Part shown: positions 15,381-29,655 of the stretch, piece by piece
Layout: each line of letters begins with the position of its first letter
Position numbering within the stretch: the first letter of the stretch is position 1
DNA from: Ptiloglossa arizonensis
Taxonomy: Eukaryota; Arthropoda; Insecta; Hymenoptera; Colletidae
NCBI RefSeq assembly: GCF_051014685.1
Contig: NW_027478918.1
Coordinates: 248,001 to 312,000, forward strand
Direction of reading: 5' to 3'
DNA: 64,000 nucleotides
Notes under the pieces: generated by a model
Seen by the model: only the letters and a program-made list of their open reading frames with translations
Database searches by the model: none
Told to the model about the DNA's origin: nothing
Position numbers and translations under genes: made by a program

Positions 15381-16740
15381 TATACGTTATACGTTATACG
15401 TTATACGTTATACGTTATACGTTATACGTTATACGTTATACGTTATACGTTATACGTTTTACGTTATACGTTATACGTTATACGTTATACGTTGTACGTT
15501 ATACGTTATAAGTTGTACGTTATACGATATACGTTATACGTTATTCTTTATACGTTCTTCGTTACACGTTATACGTTATACGTTGTACGTTATACGTTTT
15601 ACGTTGAATGTTATACTTTATACGTAGCATGTAATGCGTCATACGCTTTACGTTATTCGTTATACGTTTTTCGTTACAAGTTATACGTTATACGTTATAC
15701 GTTATACGTTATACGATATACGTTATACGTTATACGTTATACGTTATACGTTATACGTTATACTTTATACGTTATAGGTGTTACGTTATACGTTATATGT
15801 TATACGTTATTCGTAATACGTTATACGTGATACGTTATACGTTGTACGTTATACGTTATACGGTATACGTTATACGCTATACATTATACGTTATACGTTA
15901 TACATTACATGTTATACGTTATAAGTTATACGTTATACGTCATAGGTTATACGTTATAAGTTATACGTTATACGTTATACGTTATACGTTATACGTTATA
16001 CGTTATAGGTCATAGGTTATACGTTAAACGTTATACGTTATGCGTTATACGTTATACGTTATACGTTATACGTTATGCGTTATACGTTGTACGATATTCG
16101 TTATACGTTATACGTTATTAGTTATACGTTATACGGTATACGTTATACGTTGTGCGTTACATGTTATACGTTATACGTTATACGTTATACGATATACGTT
16201 ATACGTTATACGTTATACGTTATACGTTATACGTTATACGTTATACGTTATACGTTATACGTTATAGGCTATACGTTACATGTTATACGTTATACATTAT
16301 ACGTTATACGTTATACGTTATACGTTATACGTTATACATTATACGTTATACGTTATACGTTATACGTTATACGTTATATGTTATACGTCATACGTTATAC
16401 GTTATACGTTATACGTTATACGTTATACGTTATACGTTATACGTTACGTTATATGTTATACGTTATACGTTATACGTTATACGTTATACGTTATACGTTA
16501 TACGTTATACGTTATACGTTATACGTTATTCGTTATACGTTATACGTTATACGTTATGCGTTATACGTTATACTTTATACGTTATACGTTATACGTTATA
16601 CGTTATACGTTATACGTTATACGTTATACGTTATACGTTATACGTTATACGTTATACGTTAAACGTTGTACGTTATACGTTATACGTTATACGTTATACG
16701 TTATTCGTTATACGTTATACGTTATACGTTATACGTTATA
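15381..16740 (+). repeat. Module B, second full copy, holding the only off-register unit
   Basis: This follows 1,190-2,080 at an offset of 14,189 bp and includes the diverged core (TTGAATG, TAGCATG, TAATGCG, TTTTTCG, TTACAAG) at about 15,600-15,680. It differs there by CTTTACG against TTTTACG. At 16,444-16,448 a unit is only 5 bp long (TTACG), followed by TTATATG. All later units start two bases earlier in the 7-bp frame. Confidence 0.85.
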
Positions 16741-18480
16741 CGTTATGCGTTATAGGATATACGTTATACGTTATACGTTGTACGTTATACGTTATACGTT
16801 ATACGTTATATGTTATACGTCATGCGATATACGTTATACGTTATTCGTTATACGGTATACGTTAAACGTTGTACGTTATACGTTATACGTTATACGTTAT
16901 ACGTTATACGTTGGACGTTATACATTATACGTTATACGTTATACGCCATACGTTATACGTTATACGTTATACGTTATACGTTATACGTTATACGTTATAC
17001 GTTATACGTTATTCGTTATACGTTATACGTTATACGTTATACGTTATACGTTATACGTTATACGTTATACGTTACACGTTATACGTTATACGTTATACTG
17101 TTTACGTTATAAGTTATACGTTATACGTTATACGTTATACGTTATACGTTATACGTTATACGTTATACGTTATACGTTATACGTTATACGTTATACGTTA
17201 TACGTTATGCGTTATAGGATATACATTATACGTTATACGTTGTACGTTATACGTTATACGTTATATGTTATACGTCATGCGATATACGTTATACGTTATT
17301 CGTTATACGGTATACGTTAAACGTTGTACGTTAGACGTTATACGTTATACGTTATACGTTATACGTTATACGTTATACGTTTTACGTTATACGTTATACG
17401 TCATAGGTTATACGTTATACGTTATACGTTATACGTTATACGTTATACATTATACGTTATAAGTTATACGTTGTACGTTATACGTTGTACGTTATACGTT
17501 ATACGTTAGACGCTATACGTTATACGTTATACGTTATACGTTATACGTTATACGTTATACGTTGTACGTTAAACGTTGTACGCTATACGTTATACGTTAT
17601 ACGTTAGACGTTATACGTTGTACGTTATACGTTATACGTTATACGTTATACGCTATACGTTATACGTTATACGTTATACGCTATACGTTATACGTTATAT
17701 GTTATACGCTATACGTTATACGTTATACGTTATACGTTATACGTTATACGTTATACGTTATACGTTATACGTTATACGTTATACGTTATACGTTATACGT
17801 TATACGTTATACGTTATACGTTATACGTTATACGTTATACGTTATACGTTATACGTTATACGTTATACGTTGTACGTTATACGTTGTACGTTATACGTTA
17901 TACGTTATACGTTATACGTTATACGTTATACGTTATACGTTATACGTTATACGTTATACGTTATACGTTATACGTTATACGTTATACGTTATACGTTATA
18001 CGTTATACGTTATACGTTATACGACATACGTTATACGTTATACGTTATACGTTATACGTTATACGTTATACGTTATACGTTATACGTTATACGTTATACG
18101 TTATACGTTATACGTTATACGTTATACGTTATACGTTATACGTTATACGTTATGCGTTATAGGATATACGTTATACGTTATACGTTATACGTTATACGTT
18201 GTACGTTATACGTTATACGTTATACGTTATACGTTATACGTTATACGTTATACGTTATACGTTATACGTTATACGTTATACGTTATACGTTATACGTTAT
18301 ACGTTATACGTTATACATTATACGTTATACGTTATACGTTTTACGTTATACGTTATACGTTATACGTTATACGTTATACGACATACGTTATACGTTATAC
18401 GTTATACGTTATACGTTATACGTTATACGTTATACGTTATACGTTATACGTTATACGTTATACGTTATGCGTTATAGGAT
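16741..18480 (+). repeat. Module A, third copy, followed by a 315-bp tandem pair
   Basis: About 16,745-17,710 matches 4,105-5,075 at an offset of 12,640 bp, which is a multiple of 7 minus the two bases lost at 16,444. From about 17,880 a segment of about 280 bp with an ACATACG unit (near 18,023) that ends in the TTATGCG/TTATAGG motif is repeated from about 18,195 at an offset of 315 bp (45 units). The second copy carries extra TTATACA and TTTTACG units near 18,315-18,340. Confidence 0.82.
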
Positions 18481-21110
18481 ATACGTTACACGTTATACGT
18501 TGTACGTTATACGTTATACGTTGTACGTTATACGTTCTACGTTATACATTATACGTTAAACGTTGTACGTTATACGTTATACGTCATACGTTATACGTTA
18601 TACGTTATACGTTATACGTTATACGTTCTACGTTATACGTTATACGTTATACGTTAAACGTTGTACGTTATACGTTATACGTTATACGTTATACGTTATA
18701 CGTTATACGTTATGCGTTATACGTTATACGTTATACGTTATAGGTTATACGTTATACGTTATACGTTATACGTTATACGTTATACGTTATACGTTATACG
18801 TTATACGTTATACGTTATACGTTATACGTTATACGTAATATGTAATACGTCATACGTTTTACGTTAATCGTTATACGTTATATGTTATACGCTATGCGTT
18901 ATACGTTATACGTTATACGTTATACGTTATACGTTATACGTTATACGTTATACGTTATACGTTATACGTTATACGTTATACGTTATACGTTATACGTTAT
19001 ACGTTGTACGTTATACGTTATACGTTATACGTTATAGGTTATAGGTTATACGTTATACGTGATAAGTCATACGTTATACGTTATACGTTATACGTTATAC
19101 GTTATACGTTATACGTTATACGTTATACGTTATACGTTATACGTTATACGCTATACGTTATACGTTATACGTTATACGTTATACGTTATACGTTATACGT
19201 TATACGTAATACGTTATACGTTATACGTTATACGTTATACGTAATACGTTATAGGTTATACGTTATACGTTATACGTTATACGTTATACGTTATACGTTA
19301 TACGTTATACGTTATACGTTATACGTTATACGTTATACGTTATACGTTATACGTTATACGTTATACGTTATACGTTATACGTTATACGTTATACGTTATA
19401 CGTTATACGTTATACGTTATACGTTATACGTTATACGTTATACGATATACGTTATACGTTATACGTTATACGTTATACGTTATACGTTATACGTTATACG
19501 TTATACGTTATACGTTATACGTTATACGTTATACGTTATACGTTATACGTTATGCGTTATTCGCTATACGTTATGCGTTATACGATATACGTTATGCGTT
19601 ATAGGATATATGTTATACGTTTTACGTTCTTCGTTATACGTTCTTCGTTACACGTTATACGTTATACGTTATACGTTATACGTTATACGTTATACGTTAT
19701 ACGTAATATGTAATACGTCATATGTTTTACGTTATACGTTATACGTTATACGTTATACGTTATACGTTATACGTTATACGTTATACGTTATACGTTATAC
19801 GTTATACGTTATACGTTATACGTTATACGTTATACGTTATACGTTATACGTTATACGCTATACGTTATACGTTATACGTTATACGTTATACGTTATACGT
19901 TATACGTTATACGTTATACGTTATACGTTATACGTTATACGTTATACGTTATACGTTATACGTTATACGTTATACGTTATACGTTATACGTTATACGTTA
20001 TACGTTATACGTTATACGTTATACGTTACACGTTATACGTTATACGTTATACGTTATACGTAATACGTTATACGTTATACGTTATACGTTATACGTTATA
20101 CGTTATACGTTATACTTTATACGTTATACGTTATACGTTATACGTTATACGTTATACGTTATACGTTATACGTTATACGTTATACGTTATACCCTATACG
20201 TTATACGTTATACGTTATACGTTATACGTTATACGTTACAGGTCATACCTTACACGCGATATGTCATACGTTAGACGTTATGCGTTATACGTTATACGTT
20301 ATACTTTATACGTTATACGTTATACGTTATACGTTATACGTTATACGTTATACTTTATACGTTATACGTTATACGTTATACGTTATAGGTTATACGTTAT
20401 ACGTTATACGTTATACGTTATACGTTATACGTTATACGTTATACGTTATACGTTACACGTTATACGTTACACGTTATACGTTATACGTTATACGTTATAC
20501 GTTATACGTTATACGTTATACGTTATACGTTATACGTTATACGTTATACGTTATTGGTTATACGTTATACTTTATACGTTATACATTATACGTTATACGT
20601 TATACGTTATACGTTATACGTTATACGTTATACGTTATACGTTATACTTTATACGTTATACGTTATACGTTATACGTTATACGTTATACGTTATACGTTA
20701 TACGTTATACGTTATACGTTATACGTTATACGTTATACGTTATACGTTATACGTTATACGTTATGCGTTATTCTCTATACGTTATGCGTTATACGATATA
20801 CGTTATACGTTTTACGTTCTTCGTTATACGTTCTTCGTTACACGTTATACGTTATACGTTATACGTTATACGTTATACCTTATACGTTATACGTTATACG
20901 TAATACGTTATAGGTTATACGTTATACGTTATACGTTATACGTTATACGTTATACGTTATACGTTATACGTTATACGTTATACGTTATACGTTATACGTT
21001 ATACGTTATACGTTATACGTTATACGTTATACGTTATACGTTATACGTTACACGTTATACGTTATACGTTACACGTTATACGTTATACGTTATACGTTAT
21101 ACGTTATACG
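18481..21110 (+). repeat. Transition from domain I to domain II
   Basis: The last domain I motifs (TTCTACG, TTAAACG, TAATATG/TAATACG, TTAATCG) end by about 18,870. From 19,195 onward new motifs take over: TAATACG followed by TTATAGG, TTATGCG/TTATTCG/CTATACG near 19,550, TTATAGG/ATATATG near 19,600, TTCTTCG pairs near 19,630, and TTACAGG/TCATACC with TGATATG-like units near 20,240. The section 19,200-20,060 recurs at about 28,475-29,405 at offsets of 9,275-9,345 bp. Long pure runs occupy the rest. Confidence 0.78.
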
Positions 21111-23480
21111 TTATACGTTATACGTTATGCGTTATTCGCTATAGGTTATGCGTTATACGATATACGTTATGCGTTATAGGATATATGTTATACGTTTTAC
21201 GTTCTTCGTAATACGTTCATCGTTACACGTTATACGTTATACGTTATACGTTATACGTTATACGTTATACGTTATACGTTATACGTTATACGTTCTTCGT
21301 TACACGTTATACGTTATACGTTATACGTTATACGTTATACGTTATACGTTATACGTTATACGTTATACGTTATACGTTATACGTTATACGTTATAGGTTA
21401 TACGTAATACGTTATACGTTATACGTTCCACGTCATACGTTATACGTTATACGTTATACGTTATACGTTATACGTTATAAGTTATACGTTATACGTTATA
21501 CGTTATACGTTATACCCTATACGTTATACGTTATACGTTATACGTTATACGTTATACGTTACAGGTCATACCTTATACGTGATATGTCATACGTTAGACG
21601 TTATGCGTTATACGTTATACGTTATACGTTATACGTTATACGTTATACGTTTTACGTTATACGTTATACGATATACGTAATATGTAATACGTCATACGTT
21701 TTACGTTATACGTTATACATTATACGCTATACGTTTTACGTTATACGTTATACGTTATACGTTATACGTTATACGTTATACGTTATACGTTATACGTTAT
21801 ACGTTATACGTTATACGTTATCCGTTATACGTTATAGGCTATACGTTATACGTTATACGTTATACCCTATACGTTATACGTTATACGTTATACGTTATAC
21901 GATATACGTTATACGTTATAGGTCATACCTTATACGTGATATGTCATACGTTAGACGTTATGCGTTATACGTTATACGTTATACGTTATACGTTATACGT
22001 TATACGTTATACGTTGTACGTTATACGATATACGTAATATGTAATACGTCATACGTTTTACGTTATACGTTATACATTATACACTATACGTTTTACGTTA
22101 TACGTTATACGTTATACGTTATACGTTATACGTTATACGTTATACGTTATACGTTATACGTTATACGTTATACGTTATACGTTATACGTTATACGTTATA
22201 CGTTATACGTTATACGTTATACGTTATACGTTATACGTTATACGTTATACGTTATACGTTATACGTTATACGTTATACGTTATACGTTCTACGTTATACG
22301 TTATACGTTATACGTTATACGTTATACGTTATACGTTATACGTTATACGTTATACGTTATACGTTATACGTTATACGTTATACGTTATACGTTATACGTT
22401 ATACGTTATACGTTATACGTTATACGTTATACGTTATACGTTATAGGTTATACGTAATACGTTATACGTTATACGTTCCACGTCATACGTTATACGTTAT
22501 ACGTTATACGTTATACGTTATACGTTATACGTTATACGTTATACGTTATACGTTATACGTTATACGTTATACGTTATACGTTATACGTTATACGTTATAC
22601 GTTATACGTTATACGTTCTACGTTATACGTTATACGTTATACGTTATACGTTATACGTTCTACGTTATACGTTATACGTTATACGTTATACGTTATACGT
22701 TATACGTTATACATTATACGTTATACGTTATACGTTATACGTTATACGTTATACGTCATACGTCATAGGTTATACGTTACACGTTATGCGGTATACGTTA
22801 TACATTATACGTTATACGATATACGTTATACGTTATGCGTTATGCGTTCTTCGTTACACGTTATACGTTATACGTTATACGTTATACGTTATACGTTATA
22901 CGTTATACGTTATACGTTATACATTATACGTTATACGTTATACGTTATACGTTATACGTTATACGTTATACGTTATACGTTATACGTTATACGTTATACG
23001 TTATACGTTATACGTTCTACGTTATACGTTATACGTTATACGTTATACGTTATACGTTCTACGTTATACGTTATACGTTATACGTTATACGTTATACGTT
23101 ATACGTTATACATTATACGTTATACGTTATACGTTATACGTTATACGTTATACGTTATACGTTATACGTCATAGGTTATACGTTACACGTTATGCGGTAT
23201 ACGTTATACATTATACGTTATACGATATACGTTATACGTTATGCGTTATGCGTTCTTCGTTACACGTTATACGTTATACGTTATACGTTATACGTTATAC
23301 GTTATACGTTATACGTTATACGTTATACGTTATACGTTATACGTTATACGTTATACGTCATAAGTTATACGTTATACGTTATACGTTATACGTTATACGT
23401 TATACGTTATACGTTGTGCGTTATACGTTCTACGATATTCGTTATACGTTATACGTTATTAGTTATACGTTATACGTTAT
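21111..23480 (+). repeat. Domain II module C, first occurrence
   Basis: It opens with the TTATGCG/TTATTCG/CTATAGG to TTCATCG series at about 21,127-21,235. It runs through two TCATACC/TGATATG motifs near 21,565 and 21,925 and the TAATATG/TAATACG pairs near 21,680 and 22,035. It then passes paired TTCTACG units near 22,617 and 22,658 and two TTACACG/TTATGCG/GTATACG motifs near 22,780 and 23,185. It ends at TTGTGCG/TTCTACG/ATATTCG/TTATTAG near 23,415-23,460. Related but not identical blocks start at 24,285, 29,655, 39,700 and 56,737. Confidence 0.78.
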
Positions 23481-23495
23481 ACGTTATACGTCATA

Positions 23496-24390
23496 GGTTA
23501 TACGTTATGCGTTATTCGCTATAGGTTATGCGTTATACGATATACGTTATGCGTTATAGGATATATGTTATACGTTTTACGTTCTTCGTTATACGTTCAT
23601 CGTTACACGTTATACGTTATACGTTATACGTTATACGTTATACGTTATACGTTATACGTTATACGTTATACGTTCTTCGTTACACGTTATACGTTATACG
23701 TTATACGTTATACGTTATACGTTATGCGTTATTCGCTATAGGTTATGCGTTATACGATATACGTTATGCGTTATAGGATATATGTTATACGTTTTACGTT
23801 CTTCGTTATACGTTCATCGTTACACGTTATACGTTATACGTTATACGTTATACGTTATACGTTATACGTTATACGTTATACGTTACACGTTATACGTTAT
23901 ACGTTATACGTTATACGTTATACGTTATACGTTATACGTTATACGTTATACGTTATACGTTATACGTTATGCGTTATTCGCTATAGGTTATGCGTTATAC
24001 GATATACGTTATGCGTTATAGGATATATGTTATACGTTTTACGTTCTTCGTTATACGTTCATCGTTACACGTTATACGTTATACGATATACGTTATACGT
24101 TATACGTTATACGTTATTCGTTATACGTTATACGTTATACGTTATACGTTATACGTTATACGTTATACGTTATACGTTATACGTTATACGTTATACGTTA
24201 TACGTTACACGTTATACGTTATACGTTATACGTTATACGTTATACGTTATACGTTATACGTTATACGTTATACGTTATACGTTATGCGTTATTCGCTATA
24301 GGTTATGCGTTATACGATATACGTTATGCGTTATAGGATATATGTTATACGTTTTACGTTCTTCGTTATACGTTCATCGTTACACGTTAT
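23496..24390 (+). repeat. Four-copy mini-array of the TTATTCG/CTATAGG/TTCATCG motif
   Basis: A motif of about 15 units, nearly every one altered, occurs four times close together. It runs from TTATGCG/TTATTCG/CTATAGG through TTATAGG/ATATATG to TTCTTCG/TTCATCG/TTACACG. Its internal ATGCG landmarks lie at about 23,528, 23,745, 23,990 and 24,305, giving spacings of 217, 245 and 315 bp (31, 35 and 45 units). The motif itself looks unchanged, while the nearly pure spacers between copies differ in unit number. Confidence 0.88.
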
Positions 24391-26030
24391 ACGTTATACG
24401 TTATACGTTATACGTTATACGTTATACGTTATACGTTATACGTTATACGTTCTTCGTTACACGTTATACGTTATACGTTATACGTTATACGTTATACGTT
24501 ATACGTTATACGTTATACGTTATACGTTATACGTTATACGTTATACGTTATAGGTTATACGTAATACGTTATACGTTATACGTTACACGTCATACGTTAT
24601 ACGTTATACGTTATACGTTATACGTTATACGTTATAGGTTATACGTTATACGTTATACGTTATACGTTATACCCTATACGTTATACGTTATACGTTATAC
24701 GTTATACGTTATACGTTATACGTTATACGTTTTACGTTATACGTTATACGATATACGTAATATGTAATACGTCATACGTTATACGTTATACGTTATACGT
24801 TATACGTTATACGTTTTACGTTATACGTTATACGATATACGTAATATGTAATACGTCATACGTTTTACGTTATACGTTATACATTATACGCTATACGTTT
24901 TACGTTATACGTTATACGTTATACGTTATACGTTATACGTTATACGTTATACGTTATACGTTATACGTTATACGTTATCCGTTATACGTTATAGGCTATA
25001 CGTTATACGTTATACGTTATACCCTATACGTTATACGTTATACGTTATACGTTATACGATATACGTTATACGTTATAGGTCATACCTTATACGTGATATG
25101 TCATACGTTTGACGTTATGCGTTATACGTTATACGTTATACGTTATACGTTATACGTTATACGTTATACGTTATACGTTATACGATATACGTAATATGAA
25201 ATACGTCATACGTTTTACGTTATACGTTATACATTATACACTATACGTTTTACGTTATACGTTATACGTTATACGTTATACGTTATACGTTATACGTTAT
25301 ACGTTATACGTTATACGTTATACGTTATACGTTATACGTTATACGTTATACGTTATACGTTATACGTTATACGTTATACGTTATACGTTATACGTTATAC
25401 GTTATACGTTATACGTTATACGTTATACGTTATACGTTATACGTTATACGTTATACGTTATACGTTATACGTTATACGTTATACGTTATACGTTATACGT
25501 TATACGTTATACGTTATACGTTATACGTTATACGTTATACGTTATACGTTATACGTTATACATTATACGTTATACGTTATACGTTATACGTTATACGTTA
25601 TACGTTATACGTCATAGGTTATACGTTACACGTTATGCGGTATACGTTATACATTATACGTTATACGATATACGTTATACGTTATGCGTTATGCGTTCTT
25701 CGTTACACGTTATACGTTATACGTTATACGTTATACGTTATACGTTATACGTTATACGTTATACGTTATACGTTATACGTTATACGTTATACGTTATACG
25801 TTATACGTTATACGTTATACGTTATACGTTATACGTTATACGTTATACGTTATACGTTATACGTTATACGTTCTACGTTATACGTTATACGTTATACGTT
25901 ATACGTTATACGTTCTACGTTATACGTTATACGTTATACGTTATACGTTATACGTTATACGTTATACATTATACGTTATACGTTATACGTTATACGTTAT
26001 ACGTTATACGTTATACGTTATACGTCATAG
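24391..26030 (+). repeat. Domain II module C, second occurrence
   Basis: This continues from the last copy of the mini-array. It includes TAATACG and TTACACG/TCATACG near 24,560-24,590, TCATACC/TGATATG near 25,085, a long pure run at about 25,254-25,557 (about 43 units), and the TTACACG/TTATGCG/GTATACG motif near 25,630. The first kilobase matches 29,660-30,610 at an offset of about 5,369 bp. One unit is unique: AAATACG at about 25,199, where other copies have TAATACG. Confidence 0.8.
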
Positions 26031-28040
26031 GTTATACGTTACACGTTATGCGGTATACGTTATACATAATACGTTATACGATATACGTTATACGTTATGC
26101 GTTATGCGTTCTTCGTTACACGTTATACGTTATACGTTATACGTTATACGTTATACGTTATACGTTATACGTTATACGTTATACGTTATACGTTATACGT
26201 TATACGTTATACGTTATACGTTATACGTTATTAGTTATACGTTATACGTTATACGTTATACGTCATAGGTTATACGTTATACGTTATGCGTTATACGTTA
26301 TGCATTATACGTTATACGATGTACGTTATACGTTATGCGTTATGCGTTCTTCGTTACACGTTATACGTTATTCGGTATGCGTTATACGTTATACGTTATA
26401 CGTTATACGTTATACGTTATGCGTTATACGTTATACGTTATACGTTATACGTTATACGTTATACGTTATACGTTATACGTTATACGTTATACGTTATACG
26501 TTATAAGTTATACGTTATACGTTATACGTTATACGTTATACGTTGTACGTTATACGTTATAAGTTGTACGTTATACGATATACGTTATACGTTATTCGTT
26601 ATACGTGCTTCGTTACACGTTATACGTTATACGTTATACGTTATACGTTATACGTTTTACGATATACGATATACGTTATACGTTATACGTTGGACGTTAT
26701 ACGATATACGTTACACGTTGTACATTACATGTTATGCGTTATACGTTATACGTTATACGTTGTACATTACATGTTATGCGTTATACGTAATACGTTATAC
26801 GTTGTACGTTATACGTTATACGTTATACGTTATACGTTATACGTTATACGTTATACGTTATACGTTATACGTTATACGTTATACGTTATACGTTATACGT
26901 TATACGTTATACGTTATACGTTATACGTTATACGTTATACGTTATACGTTATACGTTATACGTTATACGTTATACGTTATACGTTATACGTTATACGTTA
27001 TACGTTCTACGTTATACGTTATACGTTATACGTTATACGTTATACGTTCTACGTTATACGTTATACGTTATACGTTATACGTTATACGTTATACGTTATA
27101 CATTATACGTTATACGTTATACGTTATACGTTATACGTTATACGTTATACGTTATACGTTATACGTCATAGGTTATACGTTACACGTTATGCGGTATACG
27201 TTATACATAATACGTTATACGATATACGTTATACGTTATGCGTTATGCGTTCTTCGTTACACGTTATACGTTATACGTTATACGTTATACGTTATACGTT
27301 ATACGTTATACGTTATACGTTATACGTTATACGTTATACGTTATACGTTATACGTCATAAGTTATACGTTATACGTTATACGTTATACGTTATACGTTAT
27401 ACGTTATACGTTGTGCGTTATACGTTCTACGATATTCGTTATACGTTATACGTTATTAGTTATACGTTATACGTTATACGTTATACGTCATAGGTTATAC
27501 GTTATACGTTATGCGTTATACGTTATGCATTATACGTTATACGATGTACGTTATACGTTATGCGTTATGCGTTCTTCGTTACACGTTATACGTTATTCGG
27601 TATGCGTTATACGTTATACGTTATACGTTATACGTTATACGTTATGCGTTATACGTTATACGTTATACGTTATACGTTATACGTTATACGTTATACGTTA
27701 TACGTTATACGTTATACGTTATACGTTATAAGTTATACGTTATACGTTATACGTTATACGTTATACGTTGTACGTTATACGTTATAAGTTGTACGTTATA
27801 CGATATACGTTATACGTTATTCGTTATACGTGCTTCGTTACACGTTATACGTTATACGTTATACGTTATACGTTATACGTTTTACGATATACGATATACG
27901 TTATACGTTATACGTTGGACGTTATACGATATACGTTACACGTTGTACATTACATGTTATGCGTTATACGTTATACGTTATACGTTGTACATTACATGTT
28001 ATGCGTTATACGTAATACGTTATACGTAGTACGTTATACG
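26031..28040 (+). repeat. 1.2-kb tandem pair, domain II
   Basis: About 26,270-26,815 is repeated at 27,495-28,040 at an offset of 1,225 bp (175 units). Shared landmarks are TTATGCA, ATGTACG, paired TTATGCG with TTCTTCG, TTATTCG/GTATGCG, TGCTTCG, TTGGACG and two TTGTACA/TTACATG/TTATGCG motifs. The upstream TCATAGG/TTACACG motif is 1,141 bp apart in the two copies, so the left copy is shorter. It lacks the TTGTGCG/TTCTACG/ATATTCG units seen at about 27,412-27,440. Close relatives lie at 31.4-31.9, 61.3-61.6 and 62.9-63.45 kb. Confidence 0.83.
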
Positions 28041-29655
28041 TTATACGTTATACGTTATACGTTATACGTTATACGTTATACGTTATACGTTATACGTTAT
28101 ACGTTATACGTTATACGTTATACGTTATACGTTATACGTTATACGTTATACGTTATACGTTATACGTTATACGTTATACGTTATACGTTATACGTTATAC
28201 GTTATACGTTATACGTTATACGTTATACGTTATACGTTATACGTTATACGTTGTACGTTATACGTTATACTTTATACGTTATACGTTATACGTTATACGT
28301 TATACGTTATACGTTATACGTTATACGTTATACGTTATACGTTATACGTTATGCGTTATTCGCTATACGTTATACGTTATACGTTATACGTAATACGTTA
28401 TAGGTTATACGTTATACGTTATACGTTATACGTTATACGTTATACGTTATACGTTATACGTTATACGTTATACGTTATACGTAATACGTTATACGTTATA
28501 CGTTATACGTTATACGTAATACGTTATAGGTTATACGTTATACGTTATACGTTATACGTTATACGTTATACGTTATACGTTATACGTTATACGTTATACG
28601 TTATACGTTATACGTTATACGTTATACGTTATACGTTATACGTTATACGTTATACGTTATACGTTATACGTTATACGTTATACGTTATACGTTATACGTT
28701 ATACGTTATACGTTATACGTTATACGTTATACGTTATACGTTATACGTTATACGTTATACGTTATACGTTATACGTTATACGATATACGTTATACGTTAT
28801 ACGTTATACGTTATACGTTATACGTTATACGTTATACGTTATACGTTATACGTTATACGTTATACGTTATACGTTATACGTTATACGTTATACGTTATGC
28901 GTTATTCGCTATACGTTATGCGTTATACGATATACGTTATGCGTTATAGGATATATGTTATACGTTTTACGTTCTTCGTTATACGTTCTTCGTTACACGT
29001 TATACGTTATACGTTATACGTTATACGTTATACGTTATACGTTATACGTAATATGTAATACGTCATATGTTTTACGTTATACGTTATACGTTATACGTTA
29101 TACGTTATACGTTATACGTTATACGTTATACGTTATACGTTATACGTTATACGTTATACGTTATACGTTATACGTTATACGTTATACGTTATACGTTATA
29201 CGTTATACGTTATACGTTATACGTTATACGTTATACGTTATACGTTATACGTTATACGTTATACGTTATACGTTATACGTTATACGTTATACGTTATACG
29301 TTATACGTTATACGTTATACGTTATACGTTATACGTTATACGTTATACGTTATACGTTATACGTTATACGTTATACGTTACACGTTATACGTTATACGTT
29401 ATACGTTATACGTAATACGTTATAGGTTATACGTTATACGTTATACGTTATACGTTATACGTTATACGTTATACGTAATACGTTATAGGTTATACGTTAT
29501 ACGTTATACGTTATACGTTATACGTTATACGTTATACGTTATACGTTATGCGTTATACGTTATGCGTTAAACGTTATACGTTATACGTTATACGTTATAC
29601 GTTATACGTTATACGTTATACGTTATACGTTATACGTTATACGTTATACGTTATG
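28041..29655 (+). repeat. Copy of the 19.2-20.1 kb segment, with flanks
   Basis: From about 28,475 to 29,405 the order follows 19,200-20,060: two TAATACG units 35 bp apart, an ATATACG unit, the TTATGCG/TTATTCG/CTATACG to TTCTTCG series near 28,894, and TAATATG/TAATACG/TCATATG near 29,048. The offset grows from 9,275 to 9,345 bp, ten whole units, so the spacers have changed in length. A pure run follows at about 29,076-29,377. Confidence 0.8.

Larger units (their letters stand above)
1..19000 (+). repeat. Array domain I (first variant vocabulary)
   Basis: This third of the array is defined by recurring unit orders that are rare or absent between 19 and 56 kb. One is TTATGCG followed by TTATAGG and ATATACG (for example near 171, 2,866, 3,650, 4,105, 14,640 and 18,150). 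Another is TTATACT followed by GTTTACG and TTATAAG (near 520, 4,455, 6,058, 8,018 and 17,096). A third is TTAGACG followed by CTATACG (near 933, 4,866 and 6,454). The right edge is set near 19,000, after the last such motifs at about 18,480-18,870. The edge is gradual, not a breakpoint I can place exactly. Confidence 0.75.

Noticed and set aside
19004..21211. A 735-codon plus-strand open frame, and others of 300-560 codons (for example 61,466-63,151)
   Set aside because: They are direct readings of the 7-bp repeat in frames without stops. The same seven-residue repeat appears in overlapping frames, starts come from chance ATG variants, and no domain, signal peptide or codon bias exists.
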